64,000 nt of DNA from Rhizopus arrhizus (GCA_024220505.1 JAKZZE010000004.1:1550001-1614000); one strand, 5' to 3'. Counted from the stretch's first letter, positions 1 through 12,535 are shown. The notes: generated by a model from the sequence alone, not told the origin. A program made the numbers and translations.

Positions 1-339
1 ATTCGTGCAATACTTTAAAAAGAAATCCACTGGACGAATGAATTGGAAATTGTGCTTACAAATGGGTCAAAGCCGGAATTTACTTAGTTCCTTTACCACT
101 TCTGAGAGTCTGCGTGTGTCATACTCCTCCGTTTCCAAGAAAAAAAATAAACGACAATGTGTGATTTAAATGCCATATAAAGTAAGACTTAAGAAGACGA
201 GAGATGATGCTTATTAATCGCTCTATTTATACTGTACTTTAGAATGAAGAGATGTGAATCTAGGACATGACCAATAATCTTTAGATGAGTTATTTGGATG
301 GTGTTGTGAGGGAATTTTGCTCACTTAGATATCTCGGGG
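1..339. other. no gene recognised at left edge
   Basis: Nothing supportable is seen. One plus-strand frame is open from the window edge to about position 168, but its translation matches no family I know and it has no visible start. It could be the 3' end of a gene that begins outside the window. Confidence 0.3.
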
Positions 340-348
340 TGTTAAGGA

Positions 349-916
349 TGTTGTATAATGGTTAAGGTAATAAAATAGAAGGTGGAAACAAAAATAAAGA
401 AACAGTTTGGAGTACTTTTTGAGACTGATCTTTATTTCAGTTTAAGTTAAAGTAAAAATTATTCTAATTGAAGGCAGGTATTTATATCTTATTGAGTGAG
501 TGGCTTGATATCTTCTATTGTAAGCGTTCTTCTAATATTGAGGTACTTTAGCAAGTGTCATCTATAACTATGGTTATGAAAACTTTTCATTTGTTCTTTT
601 GTATGTCTGTCATAGATTATCTTTTATTCTGGGAATTCCTCACTGATTTGAATAACGTTATTTTACGCGTTATTTCAATTATATGAAAGATTAGCAATAT
701 TCCTGACATTGGATTGGATCTTGTTATTTTAGTTGATACTTCTTCTTATTAAAGAACTCTCATTAATACAAAACATATTCTAAAAGAACATGTTTAATTG
801 GAATTGATTGTATGATCTTATTTAAATAAGCTTATATTTTATTTTATTTAATTATGATCTTATATTAAGATTTATGTTTATCAATGTCAACTACAATCAG
901 TTACTATTCTACAACA
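349..916. repeat. diverged LTR relic, family LTR-4
   Basis: The stretch begins TGTTGTATAATGG and ends TTCTACAACA. It shares with the solo LTR at 6386-8598 the block TACTTTTTGAGACTGA followed by CTTTATTT, and the same TTCTACAACA end. The two copies are clearly related but diverged. I found no matching target duplication (AAGGA or CGGGG on the left, ATCAT on the right), so the left end is uncertain and the copy is probably old. Confidence 0.55.
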
Positions 917-977
917 ATCATAACTATTTATTTTTTTATATTATTTCATATTTAAAAACATGCTTTCATCAGAACTA

Positions 978-1634
978 TCAGCACAAAAAATCACTTTTTG
1001 AAATATAAATTATCATATCATTAACATCAGAAATTATTTGTGTTCCTACTCCATTTTTTTTAAACTTATATGAAAATAGTCTTTCTCTTTTTATATCTGT
1101 GTCAACATAGTTAATTCTGGAATCGTGGCCATCAATAATTAAAGTTACGTGTTTAAAAAGTGGTGAATTATGTTTATATACAGATAAAATTATTAATCTT
1201 ATTGAAGAAAACATATTTTCTAATGAATCATTAATAATTTTATTTTTTCCTTTGTACTTATCTTCATCCATCCAAAACGTTTTATAATATTTATGAAAGC
1301 TACTTTGTGGAAGAAACTTACTTATATCTATACCTGATACCCCGAATACCAAATGATATAATAAAAATAAACATTTTTCTACTTCAAAATATGGTGCAGG
1401 ATATTCCTTACTAGTGTATAAAACAACTAAGAAGAAAAATACAAATATATATCCTAATTCTTCAACTAATTCTTTTTTGATTTCTTTAATGTTTCTTATA
1501 TGTTATATTTCTGTTCAATGCTTATATTAATAACTTATAATAGGCCAATTATAATCCAAAAAACTCCAATTATTAATAATAATTTTATTTACTTCATTAT
1601 TAATCTCTTCTTCAAGTGAAGTATTAATAGTCAT
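978..1634 (-). pseudogene. PIF/Harbinger-type DDE_Tnp_4 transposase relic
   Basis: Minus-strand coding remnant. The recognisable part runs from about 1352 down to 978 and contains the series LIIDGHDSRI ... FSYKFKKNGVGTQ ... MIIYISKSDFLC. This resembles the catalytic core of the DDE_Tnp_4 (Harbinger-like) proteins that are abundant in Mucoromycota: an aspartate in the I-DGHDS strand, then the YSYK-KK-G-RTQ block. A plausible N-terminus starts at an ATG at 1634 (MTINTSLEEEI). It is separated from the conserved part by in-frame stops near 1530, which may be an intron or decay. The product stops just after SDFLC, where the family normally continues to its last acidic residue, so it is truncated. 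Family resemblance is from memory of the motif order. Confidence 0.5.
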
Positions 1635-1735
1635 TTTTATACTATATTATAAATTCAATTTTATAAACAGAGCAAAGTTTTTAAAATATCAGGTTTAATT
1701 TTAATTATTATCATAAAACTTGAACATTAGTTTTT

Positions 1736-2384
1736 TCAAAAAACAAAAAGTAAGGTTTTACCCCCATGGAGGTATAATGAAGGCTTCTGTCCGGCCAAAA
1801 ACAGAGACAAAGCCATGACTGGGCTCAGTGGACTACCAGAATCTTGACCACGAATCGTTTCTTTTGATACCAAATAACAATGTTTGGCCCACATTGTGCA
1901 TGGAAAAGAGAACAGCCAAGGTTTTTCATCTGATGAAGGTGTAAATTGCAAAAGAAGATTGTTAGGAGAAATTTTGTTAACGTTAAAAACCAATACGACA
2001 GGCAGGGTTTTGTGTACTTTCACAACATTGAGAGAGTAACCAATCAACCTTTGCATGAATTGCGAGTCGATAGTATGTTGAATTTCAATTAGAATAGGTG
2101 GAAGGGAACCCAGCGCAGAAAGTGCATGTATAAGATATCAGACCTTGTGCCATTCCAATCAGCATCGGCGACCTTGTATGAGCCATTGGGAGTGCCCATT
2201 AAATCATGGCTTATAAAATCAACAACCGATTGATTCTTCAATAGCATACGGCTAATCCTGTCGCCTCCTGGTGTATATTCTGAAGGAAAATGTTAGGTAA
2301 GCAAACTATCTGCGAATGAACAAAATTAAGACAAATAAATATTAGTCACTTTGGAAACAACTTACCTGGAACGTTTGAGTCCAT
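1736..2384 (-). pseudogene. PD-(D/E)XK nuclease-like protein, frameshifted
   Basis: Exon 1 is 2384-2366 (ATG GAC TCA AAC...). An 86-nt intron follows (GTAAG donor at 2365, AG at 2281-2280), and exon 2 starts at 2279. Exon 2 reads GGDRISRMLLKN...SDILY, then shifts frame near 2120-2135. The other frame continues LPPILIEIQHTID and QRLIGYSLNVVKVHKTLP to a stop at 1736. The spacing of RSDILY and LIEIQ fits the D...(E/D)xK-like core of the Rpn/PDDEXK transposase-nuclease family, with Q in place of the usual K. Such genes are repeated in mucoralean genomes and are usually of unknown role. The frameshift makes this copy a pseudogene, or it may be a sequencing slip. Confidence 0.5.
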
Positions 2385-4224
2385 GGTAATAGAGGATAGA
2401 AAGAAGAAAAAAAGAGCGAACCCAGAAAACCTAGGCACACGCGCATGAATCAGCGTAATTCATTCCAACCAATCAAATTAATCCATGATAATTCATGACA
2501 CCTTTTTTTTTTTTCCTACCAAATAAAGACTTTTTTCTACTAAATATTTCATAAAGCATAGGACTAAACAGAATGTAGTTCATATTCTGTGAACATACAT
2601 TAGACACAATGTATATCAACAAACGATCACTATTTACCTTAAAAAAAAGCTAATTCTTGTTAAATATTTGTAAAAGTATGTTGTTCAAGTTTCTTCTATA
2701 AATCATTAGAATTAAAAGTAAACGGGTTTTTCTTTATCATAACTATTTACTTTTACACTTTCACGGAGCCATGTATTAATCGACCATGGTATAATTATAA
2801 TTCAGGATAAAAGAACAATTTTGATGCAAAGGGGCAAATAACTAGATTAAGGTACAAGATAAATAATAATAGTTTAATTGTTAGCAAGTGTTTAGAATAG
2901 TAAAAATAATTACGAGCCGTAAGAATTTCGTAGCAGGATTACATGAAGAAAGAAAAGAAGTACAATCGGAAGTTTCTTGTACTTTTTGAAACATTTGTAA
3001 GTTATAACGACGTCATCCCAGAGCATTTGCAAACTCGTTTTTTTTTTTTTTTTTTTTTTTTCTTTTATTATTATTATTTTTGAAATTCAGTTTATTTAAT
3101 TCATGATTACAACAATTGTTAGGTCTATCGTTCTTTAGTAGTCAAACAGATTGAATTCCTTTGGCTTCAATTAAACTGACTATAACAGAGAAAAAGTATA
3201 ATAACAAAGGTCAACCTACTCAAATCAATATTTTTACCCAATGAAGAAGTAATTTATAAACAAATTACTTTATTGTATATGGTCTGAATTTGATAATAGT
3301 TTATACAACTCTTTTTTATATCTATTACGCGTTTATATTCTTCAGTTTATTTCTCCATATTTAATACAAAAAAATAAAGATTCACAACTATGACAAATCA
3401 CTCTCAGTTCAATTAACATAAAATGTTTGTAATATAACTTGACTAGTAAAAGTATAATGAAGCAGTACTACAATTGGATACAAAAAAAGGTTACAGCAAT
3501 CAAAAAATATCTTGTTTAAATTTGCTAAAATAAATAGAACTAACGGTACAGGTACATTACTGACTTTTTGCCATAATGTTTACATGTCTTCTTGTTCACA
3601 TTTTAAGTTTTCATTAAAAACATATCAGCTAGAGCACAAGATGTGGAAGTGGTTTAAGATACGACAATTGACAGAGGCATAAAAAAACGTAAGCTTTGTT
3701 CTTTTTTTTTTTATATTTTTGGCAGTAATGGAGTTATAAGTTGTCTCTTTTTTTGTTGTTGCAAATTATCTATTCTAAAAACAACCACAAAATATAGTTC
3801 AAGATAGAAACAAAAAAGAGAGTCGCAGAACGTTTTTTTTTAAAAAAATAAAAAATTGTACATAATCTACCTTCTTTGTAATTGCTTAAAAAAACCAATG
3901 AAAAGGAATCTTTTTTACGACCATTACAATCATAATGCAGAAAAATGCAAGTTGTGTAATATCGGTTCGTTACGTCTTTTAACAGCATAACTCAAGTTTT
4001 ATATAGTTTAAAAAGTGATTTTGCCAAGTAGATCCAGCCCATTTCAATATCTACCTGCAAAAAAAAAAAAGAAAAAAAGTGGAGCAATAAAAATGAATGG
4101 AGCATTTTAAAAAAAAATGCGGAGAACAACCAAAAAATAAACTCAAAAATACACCAGAAGCGCTGTAAAAAAATGCTGCAACGAGTATTCGTATCCTTCA
4201 AGCAGGATTCTTTGCGCCGTAGTG
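2385..4224. other. AT-rich DNA without a recognisable gene
   Basis: It has long T runs (for example near 2500 and 3040-3060) and short frames made of F, L and K codons that look accidental. No domain, splice pattern or repeat relationship to the rest of the window was noticed. The sequence before 4225 is unlike any other flank here. Confidence 0.5.
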
Positions 4225-5942
4225 TGTCAAGATGAGCTCTATTTGTTGTAATAAATAGGTGCTTGGTAGGGTTAAGTCATATAACGTATAGTGGCTCTTT
4301 ATATAAACATATAAAGTATAGTGTTCAAGAATGGAACAAAGCATTTAGGCGATAATAAACCCTGAACAGGAATTTATTGCTAAAGTGATGTTTGTCTGTA
4401 AATGTGACTGCGTACAAATGTGCATATTGAAAAATATTAAGGCATGAGAAAAAATTCATTTTTTTTACTATCCTTGTAAATATTTTATAATTGCGTAATT
4501 TGCTGGTAACGTATATGTATAGTTAATGAAAGTTGGTGGAAGAAGGTCAATGTATTAACGTCTGTTTCTTTTAGAGTTAGTTACACTGCGATGCACGTTT
4601 TTTCTTTTCTTGGTCGTATCTTTTTTAGGAACAAGTTGAACCTCGCGCGCTGGTTCTTGTTCACTTAGACGTGACCAATATTTTTGGATCGGTCTGTAAT
4701 CATGGAAATGACTAGCCGGTTCCCAAGTGTCATCTTCTTCTCCATAACCTTTCCATCGAACTTTATATAAGTAATTACCCGGTGATCCCTTATGGTGTAG
4801 AACTGCCTCAACATCGTATGATTCAGATTGATCAGTATTGGATAAGGATACTTCCTGGGAAATAACCTTTATTTGCGATGGAGGTACATCTCTTGGTAAG
4901 AGTGCTCCAGTTGCATCAACCAACACATATGAACCACCTTGAGTTTTTCTTTTGACAGTGTAATTACCAACGTAGAGGGGATCACTTTTTGCAACACGGT
5001 TTACATTCTTGAGCGTGACTTGACTACCAGTGGGGATATCGGTTAGAATTCTGTGAGTTTGGTTGAACTTGTCTCGAGAAGCAGCTTGTGAAGTTTTTAT
5101 TTTTTCACGAATAGCCGGTAAGACAGTGTCATTAAACTCGTTAATTCTAGTTTCTAACTGTTTCATCGTTTCAGGCGATTTAGTTTTGTCCAGCACGTTA
5201 TTATAATCCTTGTTTTCATTGGGACGTCTTGCAAACATCAATGAGAAAGGTCTAGTGCCGTGTAAAGCTGTATGCGTATTGTTGAGGGCTTCTTGGGTAC
5301 TGTCAACATACAAGTCCCAATCCTCAGTTCTGCCTTGTAATCTTTTGTGCAAAATATTTTTTGCTTTGCCAACCCATCGTTCAACTATACCGTTAGCTCG
5401 GGGATGATAAGCTGATATGAGACGATGATCAATACCGGATGATTCAACATACAGTCTGACGAGTTCATTGACATACTCAGTACCATTATCACTTTGGATA
5501 ATTTTTGGTCGACCAAAGAGCGATAAGATACTCCTTAATGCAAGTGCAATAGTGAGAGAAGATTTATCGGGCAAGGCTTTGAGTACACAATATCGTGTAA
5601 AGACGTCTACTACCAGAAGGATGTATTGATTACCTTGTACTGAAGTAGGGAAAGGCCCGGCTGTATCGATACAGATGTGATCCCAAGGTGCATCAGCATA
5701 GATTGAGGTCAAGGGATTGTATCCGTGCTTTGCGATATTGAATTTTTGGCAATCAGGACAACTACGTATTATTTCAAGTGCATCTTCCTTGAGCTTTGTC
5801 CAGTGAATACCATCACTATGTAAAGCTGTTACGATTGCTTGAGCTCCACGGTGTCCCTCTAAATGTGTATCCATGAGTAGCTTTTGTCTATCTTCTGGTG
5901 CTGGGGTCATCAAGTCAGCAGGCATCATCATTCTGGATGTAA

Positions 5943-5970
5943 GAATTGATCCGTTAGAATTGATCCGTTA
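5943..5970. repeat. 14-bp tandem duplication, frameshifting
   Basis: GAATTGATCCGTTA occurs twice in a row here but once at the same place in Gypsy-1a (near 37245). Fourteen bases are not a multiple of three, so the duplication shifts the pol frame between RNase H and integrase. Confidence 0.95.
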
Positions 5971-6909
5971 GAATTGATAATTTGGGAAGTGACGATTGTT
6001 TTGATGGTTTTATTATCCCCCTCCAGCGTTTTTTCAGGTTCGAAAAGACGCGACAAAGCATCTGGTAGAATATTTTGAATACCAGGTCGATGGATGATTT
6101 TGAAGTTATAATCCAGTATAGTGTCCAGCCAATTGATCATCATAGCGTTAGCTACAGGCTGGGTGTGGAGATAAGTTAAGGCCTTGTGATCAGTGTATAA
6201 GGTGAATGGATTACCCCACAAAAATGGATGAAACTTCTTTAGTGCAAATATCACTGCTAGTAGCTCACGTTTAGTAGTAGAATAATTCTTTTCAGATGTA
6301 GAAAGTGAGCGTGCCATGAAACCGATATATCGAGTCTCATTTTTGATAACTTGGTAAAGAACAGCACCAATTGAATAGTTACTAGTGTTATGTTCTGGTA
6401 AAGTAACTTAAAGGTAGCAATAAAAACCAAAGAATACTTTTTGAGACTGAACTTTATTTAAGACAATCTTAATTGTTAAAAAGAAATCATTACAAAGTCT
6501 ACTATTTATATTCTTCTATCAGTTGGCGGGTAAATGAGTAGTTATGAGCGTAGATCCAATAATTGACATGTTTGATTGAAGAATGATTACTGAATCGATT
6601 ATGAAAATTTTTAATTCGTTGTTTTTATAGATCTTATTGTTCTTTAACTGATCTGGGAGAATTGTCCCGTCTTCATTGAGAGTAAAGATATATTTATATG
6701 AAATGCCTCCAGTCAGATCAAAGTTGACTAGGTACCTGATCCATTATTATCCATTTAGAGAAATGATGAATAGTAAAGGTCATGACTTATTTATTGTTCA
6801 TGTTTACTTTATAGAATGAATCTAATAGTGATAGTTTTATATAAAAAGAAGAAGATTATATTTTATTTGATAAAGATTTATATTATTATCTTTTATCAAT
6901 TTTAATATA

Positions 6910-8540
6910 CAGTAGCGGACAAAACTGGTGCACAAAACTTTTTTTTAGCTTTTAACTACCATTACCTGCTCATGGTAATTGCAATAGTCATGAAACCGTA
7001 CTAGAAGGAGGATATACTAGTCATTGTAATCTATGTATGTTCTAAGCATGACATTGTTAAAACTGAGCGATAAGCGTGCTTTGAATTTATAAAATCTTAT
7101 ATTTTCTAGAAACCGCAAAAGTGGCTAAAATCTTAGACTTTATATAATCATCTCATCTCTTGATATTATCGGATATTCTTCTTTGCATATGCTAATAATA
7201 TGCGTGTATATCATTTTCAGTAAAAGAACCCGGCTCTTTAACTATTCTTTTCCAAAGATCATCGACCCTTTTTGATCTAGTGTCGTATCATCATACCTTT
7301 GCCATCAATTGCCACCTGGCATGCTTAAGCGGACTTAGGCCGGGATTAGTGGCGGCTAAACTTGTAGCACAGAAGCGCTGTTATCAAATATTGAGTTTGT
7401 GACATGCGTTGACTTGTGCCTTGTGTCATTGTCATACTGAAACGAGAGATTACGACGTTTTAGACCACTATACGCTAGGCTTTTGTGGTATGAAGTAAGC
7501 GAAATATATGTGTATATTTATGAGTTCATTATACCATCGTATACCTGACACACATATTCTGGTCCTCAATATCTAATACAGCCTTAAAACATAACAGAGC
7601 AGCCAGCATGCTTCATTGTTTGATCACCGTGAAAAAATCGCTAAGGTTGCTCGACTTGCTTTCAATATTAGTGTATACTGTCTGCATCCATAATGTTCAT
7701 ATTTGTTTCATTGCTAAAGATAGCAGACTTTCAGCCCTCTATAGTATACAATGGCTTGTTGTGATACCACACTCATCGCTTTTTCCGACTTATACAGCTG
7801 ATGAAATTCTTCGATTCCTTATTTCCGGACTCAAAATCTAGCTTCCTACAGTGCCTTCAGACTAACAGTCTGCTAATACTGTATCTTAAGGTCCTCGAAA
7901 TGTGCTGAGCATCAGAAACTGTGTGTAACGGACCTTGTCCAAGCTTTAGGTTGGTGATTGAGCTAGTAACTTTTCAGACTAAAAGCGGGAGACCTTCATG
8001 ATCACAAGACATTAAGTTTCTTTCTTCCCTCTTTCTCCTGTTGATTGTCCATTTAGAGATCCTTGTTACTCTAGAAATATCTGCTGTCGTACGAACTAGG
8101 CGTGTTCGAGATCTCAGAGTTTCGTTTTTACAGTTGCTTATTTTCTTAAACATATAAGGCTAGTACTTTGTTATAGTGAATAGGGTAAAAACAAAAGGGG
8201 GGACTCAATGGGAAATACAAAATAAGTACAGTTTTATATATTTTTTAAGAGCTACTAAAATTTACTAATATGCTGTGAAATCTGAAAGCAAACGGAAGAG
8301 ATATGGGGAAAATTGAAAGAAGGCTAGACAAGCACTACATTTTTGGCGAAAATTGAAATATGCAAAAAAATCACTAAAAATGACCTTATGCCTGAAGGAT
8401 GTCCGGCACAGTTCCGGTTTACATAACATAATGTATATTTTGGACTGTCTTTCAGATGGTATATGCCACAAAAGTCGCAGACATATGGCGGAGATACAAT
8501 GTTGATTTTAATTTTTGTGCACCAGTTTTGTCCGCTACTG
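6910..8540 (-). mobile_element. Tc1/mariner relic, CAGTAGCGG family
   Basis: A 1,631-bp element flanked by TA (6908-6909 and 8541-8542). Its inverted ends read CAGTAGCGGACAAAACTGGT on the left and the reverse complement on the right, extending to GTGCAC. It is inserted in the solo LTR: the LTR reads ...TTTTAATA before it and CTTCTTTTAG after it. A second, partial copy of the family lies inverted at 12936-13532. Confidence 0.92.
7120..8110 (-). pseudogene. decayed Tc1 transposase
   Basis: The minus strand shows scattered Tc1 transposase words among many stops. Near 7610 is a KHAGCSV-like block (usual KHGGGSVMVWG). Near 7370-7310 is NPGLSPLKHARWQLMAKV, a decayed form of SPDLNPIEHxWxxLK in which the motif D and the catalytic E are changed. 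Near 7280-7180 is KRVDDLWKRIVKE. The catalytic residues are lost and the frame is closed throughout, so no protein is expected. Exact ends cannot be set. Confidence 0.7.
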
Positions 8541-11500
8541 TACTTCTTTTAGTTGTGATTATTCAATGTCCGTTATGATCAGACGCTGTTCTACAACAAC
8601 TAGCATCAGTAGCAACATAAAAAGGTTGTTCTAGATCTGGATGATGAAGAAGTGGCGCAGAAGACAATAATGCCTTGATCTTTTCAAAAGCTCTTTCTTG
8701 TTCAGATGTCCAAAGTTTATCAAGTTTACCTTCGAAACGTAATTTGTCCAAAGGTGCAGTGACTTCAGAAATATTTGGCAAGTATTTTCTAAAATAATTT
8801 ACCAGTCCTAAAAAGCGTTGAATCTCTTTTCCAGATGCAGGTCTAGGCCAAGTCAAAGCGTTTGTAACTTTACGAGGATCGAGTCGAGACCCTTTGGCAT
8901 CAACACAGAAACCAAGCAAGTAAACAGTAGACTGCGCAAAATGACACTTGTCTGGGTTAAGGATCAAATTCACTTTAGTTAATCTCTGAATTATGTTTTG
9001 CACATGTGTGATGTGTTCCTCATAAGACTTGGAAAATATGATGATATCATCAACAAAAGCCTGTGCATAAGGTAAATCACGTAACACTATATTAATCACT
9101 CGTTGATAACGGGAAGCAATATGTTTCAAACCAAATGGACAACCTCTAAATTGGTATTGTTGACCTTCAAAAGTGAATGTGGTCTTAATACGATCAGGCT
9201 CATAGATTTGGAATCGATGAAATGCTTGTCGAAGGTCAAGAGTGGTAAAAATAGTTGATCCTTGTAATCGATCGAAAATCTCTTCGATCTTTGGAATAGG
9301 ATGTCTATCATTTGACACAAGAATAGAATTTAACAAACGAGGATCGAGACAGGGTCGATGTCCTGTGAGATTACCAAGCAAGTCTTTCTTAGGTGCCAAT
9401 GTTAAAGGAGAATTCCAATCTGAATTAGGTGATGCACGTTCAATAACTTCATCCTTTAACCAAGTGTCAATACATTCACACATGATTGGTAGTAATTTAA
9501 AAGGAGTACGATATGGTGCACGGTAAGCAGTTTTTCCTTTAACAGTTTCTAAACGTATAACTGACTCTGGTACAGTACAAAAGGAATTCTTTGGTATTAA
9601 GGCATTTTGATCAACAAATGGTTTAACAGCATTATGGAAATGAGCTTGTTGCTCAAGTGTACCGAAAGGAGCTTTGTTAGGTTCAGGTGTATCATCCGTA
9701 ATCTCTTTGTCAATAACTGGTGCAAGATTAGGATGTCTGATAGCTAAGTTGGTAACAAGAATGTTCAACTTGTGCATTAGATCTAATCCTATTACAACTT
9801 CAGTATCCAAGGAAAGAGGAAGGACTTCAAAAGAATGGGATGTATGAATAAGATTTTTATCATTATCACCGTAAATAACACTTAATGGAAATTTGGTTGT
9901 ACCGAAACGTTTACTAACATTATCACTTGTAGCAAGTATAACGGAACCAGATACATTTCTATCAACTGCAATATTATATTTATTAACAAAATTTGTGTCT
10001 ATCGAGCTAAAAGAGGAACCGCTATCAACCAGGGCCATAGTGTTCACATTCTCTATAGTGATAGGTACAATTAAAGAATGGTTAGTACTTTTAAATACTT
10101 CATTCTGTTTTGTTAATTTCTTACAATCATAGTTCACTGGATAACCCTCGTCATCTACGTCCATCAAGTTGCTGTCACCACTAGACACCTTGAAAGATGC
10201 CTGTTGCGGTCTAGCTTGAGGAGTGATGGTGAGGTTAGGCTTGTTACCATTGGATCTTGAAGTATCCAAGCGAACAGAACGGATGGCCTTAGTTGGACCG
10301 TGATAGGGCTTGTCTCGTGGACAGTTAGCCGCATGTTCTTTTGACCAGGGAACATTTTCAAAACAACGAAAGCAATTTTTCGCAACTGAGACAAATGATA
10401 AAGGTCGACTGGATGTAGCAGGAAGAGAGATCACCGAGGAAGAGTTTTGCTTCAGCAAGTCCTTGTACTTATTGCACCTTTCAGTGGGATGATTAGCAAT
10501 ACCATGGATGGCGCAGCGGAACTTGTTCTTCATACTGCCCATAGAGACTCTTTTAATATTGGCAAGTTGGTTATTTAATGTTTCCAAATTGTTTGGATTG
10601 TACTTCGATGCTTCTGTTCCTTTTGAAAGGAGAGGCGAGGATGAAGTTTTTAATCCAGAATCTTGACGATTAGATGAGCCGCTATCTGAACAAAGGTTTG
10701 ATGACAGGACCATCCGTGCTTTGGCAGCAACTTTTGCCACAGAGTCTTGTTGATCTCGACCAAGGTTTAGCAAGGAACGAGAGACCTCCTGACGTAAAAA
10801 GCCTGGTAAAGCACGCTTGTAAATGGAAGCAGTCCTGATGTCATCATCCCATTTAGCAGCCCGTCGAATGCGTTGAAATCGATCTGTAAAGGCTTCGATC
10901 GACTCAGTTGGAAGCATTTTCAATGATAAGAGTTGATCCATGTACTCTAATTCTTGAGCTACGTCTTGAGCGGCATAGGTCTTGACAATGATCTTTCTTA
11001 CTTCAGACCAGGTCAAACTACGCCCTTTTAGCACCTCGTTAAACCATGACCGCTGATCTCGGTTCATCTTGATTGGGACCAGGCGAGACCAACTAGAATC
11101 GATAGATAGACCGTTTGACTCGATGATTAAGGAGAAGGTGTCAAGTAAGTCTTCTACAGAGTCGTGTACATCGGCATCTTTTCTCCAGATATTACCCCTC
11201 CATTGCCAGATAGGAAGATCAGGTGGGATAATGTGAGCCGATCGAGGGTTAAGAGCAGTACTTGAGAGGCCAGAACTGAAAGCAGCATTACCTACCGGTG
11301 TAGGAGGAGTAATACAGAAAGCTTGAGCATCATCTAAAAACTGGATACAGTTCTTTATATTAACTGCTTGTTCTTGTAGCTTGGTTAGCTCTTCTTGAGG
11401 AGCTCCAGTCACCACAGCACGAGCGATCTGTTGTCTAAGGTCTGTCAAAGTAACTCTTAGACCCATAACAGCATCAATAGAGGGATCTTCTTTTAATTCA

Positions 11501-11686
11501 AAACGGTTTGAAGTAGTAAAAGCAGCCTCTTCAACAATAGCCATTTCTATGTCTTCACTGACTCTTGACGTCTCTTCTTGTTTATCAATATTACCTTTTT
11601 CATTAAGGGAAGGAACTTGAGTGGATTGATCGTTGTCAGCCATATTTTGCAATTTTAAACAAGCGTTCAGAATTCGTTAAAAAAAA

Positions 11687-12027
11687 TGAAGTGTTTTAAG
11701 TATTCAAAAATAAGATAAAGAACAATTAACGAGACCGAACAATAGTTCTAAAGTCGAATACTTTTATTAAAGAAAGATTTCAAGGCTATTTATATTAGTT
11801 GAGCAAGACCTGAGATTAGATGACAAAAATAGTTACGACCGATATGATTTGACATGTATAAGAAAAATTTTATAGACTGATGTTAATAATCAACTGTTGA
11901 GATGAAAGTGAAACTTGGCTGTTTAGGGCAGTGATAATTATCAGGTTCTATTCTTATTCAAACTCATTTGTAAAGATTTAGTCCAGAATGATAAGACTGT
12001 ATCTTATTGACATGTCAAAACATGACA
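11687..12027 (-). repeat. 5' LTR of Gypsy-1b (341 bp)
   Basis: TG...CA-bounded. It has the same length as both LTRs of Gypsy-1a and differs from them at about three positions that I can see (for example AAGAACAATTAACG instead of AAGAAGAATTAACG). Confidence 0.93.
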
Positions 12028-12535
12028 CCATCTACTCTCTTTCAGTAGTTTTCACACCGTCTAATCCTCAAACGTTTATCTTAGTCTTGTCAGAGAATAC
12101 CATACGATGCCAATCATCTTTTGTCCAATCCTTGTGGGCGTTGGCACATGCAAGTCGCTTTTTCATATGAATAGCCTTTAAAAACGGCTTGCGCTTTTTA
12201 ATACGGGCCTAGAATCCCATCGATTTTAAAAGTTTCAAGCAAGCAGAGTAGCCAATTGCGCATCCAACGTCATATAAATGTCGTTGTACATCCTTCCCCG
12301 TCTTTAATTTACCAGTTATGGCTGACCGTCTGATGTAGGACTTGATTGTAGTAGTAATTTCGGACTTGCGGCCTGATGTAAGGGGCTCCATCTTAGGAAA
12401 CCACCTTCGCTTATAGTCGCTGATGGTGCTTTTCTTGACCCCAGGCACTCGCTTTATGATGGGTAAGTAAGAATGACCAGATTTGAGTAAGGACTTGATG
12501 TTATCTTGTACATCCAAAGGCAAAGAGCGAACCAT
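12028..12535 (-). pseudogene. Tc1 transposase N-terminal half, cut by Gypsy-1b
   Basis: The ATG is at 12535. The frame encodes MVRSLPLDVQDNIKSLLKSG..., two helix-turn-helix units typical of Tc1-type DNA-binding domains (KRVPGVKKSTISDYKRRW and KTGKDVQRHLYDVG). A TAG follows at MGF*. Translation past this stop continues ARIKKRKPFLKAIHMKKRL and then DWHRMVFSDKTKINV, the block around the first catalytic Asp. A further stop follows, and the gene then ends at the LTR of Gypsy-1b (12027). The second and third catalytic residues are absent. Confidence 0.75.

Larger units (their letters stand above)
6386..8598. mobile_element. solo LTR (family LTR-4) with TSD ACTAG
   Basis: The LTR begins TGTTATGTTCTGG at 6386 and ends TTCTACAACA at 8598. 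It is flanked by ACTAG at 6381-6385 and 8599-8603. The undisturbed site in Gypsy-1a reads ATAGTTACTAGCATCAG, which proves the insertion. No internal retroelement sequence remains. The only thing inside the LTR is the Tc1 relic 6910-8540, so the LTR itself is about 580 bp. It interrupts RNase H of Gypsy-1b. Confidence 0.92.
4555..11643 (-). pseudogene. gag-pol of Gypsy-1b, broken by insertion and frameshift
   Basis: The ATG is at 11643. The order is Gag, two Cys/His knuckles (RCAIHGIANHPTERC and a CX2CX9HX3C motif), an aspartic protease (LVDSGSS), reverse transcriptase (TLDLRQAFHRF, AFVDDIIIFS), then RNase H starting with YVATDAS. The frame enters the solo LTR at 8598 after TDAS. It resumes at 6385 with the rest of RNase H (TTKRELLAVIFALKKF). 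It is shifted again by the 14-bp duplication at 5943-5970, and continues from 5931 with integrase (HHCC zinc motif, IDTAGPF, SDNGTEY, catalytic E in GIVERW) and a C-terminal chromodomain (YKVRWKGYGEEDDTWEP). The stop is at 4555. Compared with Gypsy-1a the pol half is almost the same while the first two thirds of Gag differ strongly. Confidence 0.9.
4225..12027 (-). mobile_element. Gypsy-1b: truncated Ty3/gypsy chromovirus
   Basis: Minus-strand chromovirus, nearly identical in pol and LTR to Gypsy-1a (35090-42777). The 5' LTR is at 11687-12027. The 3' LTR and about 90 bp of adjoining internal sequence are missing: similarity to the complete copy starts abruptly at 4225, within TGTCAAGATGAGCTC. 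The element is interrupted at 6386-8598 by a solo LTR and carries a 14-bp frameshifting duplication at 5943-5970. It lies inside a Tc1 transposase pseudogene (12028-12535). It cannot encode a working polyprotein or complete reverse transcription by itself. Confidence 0.9.

Noticed and set aside
3770..4201. Two minus-strand frames as small membrane proteins
   Set aside because: Their hydrophobicity comes from A/T runs (F and L codons); there is no conserved feature and they abut the broken end of Gypsy-1b.
7608..7841. Plus-strand 77-codon frame inside the Tc1 relic
   Set aside because: It lies opposite the decayed transposase on the minus strand and has no features of its own.
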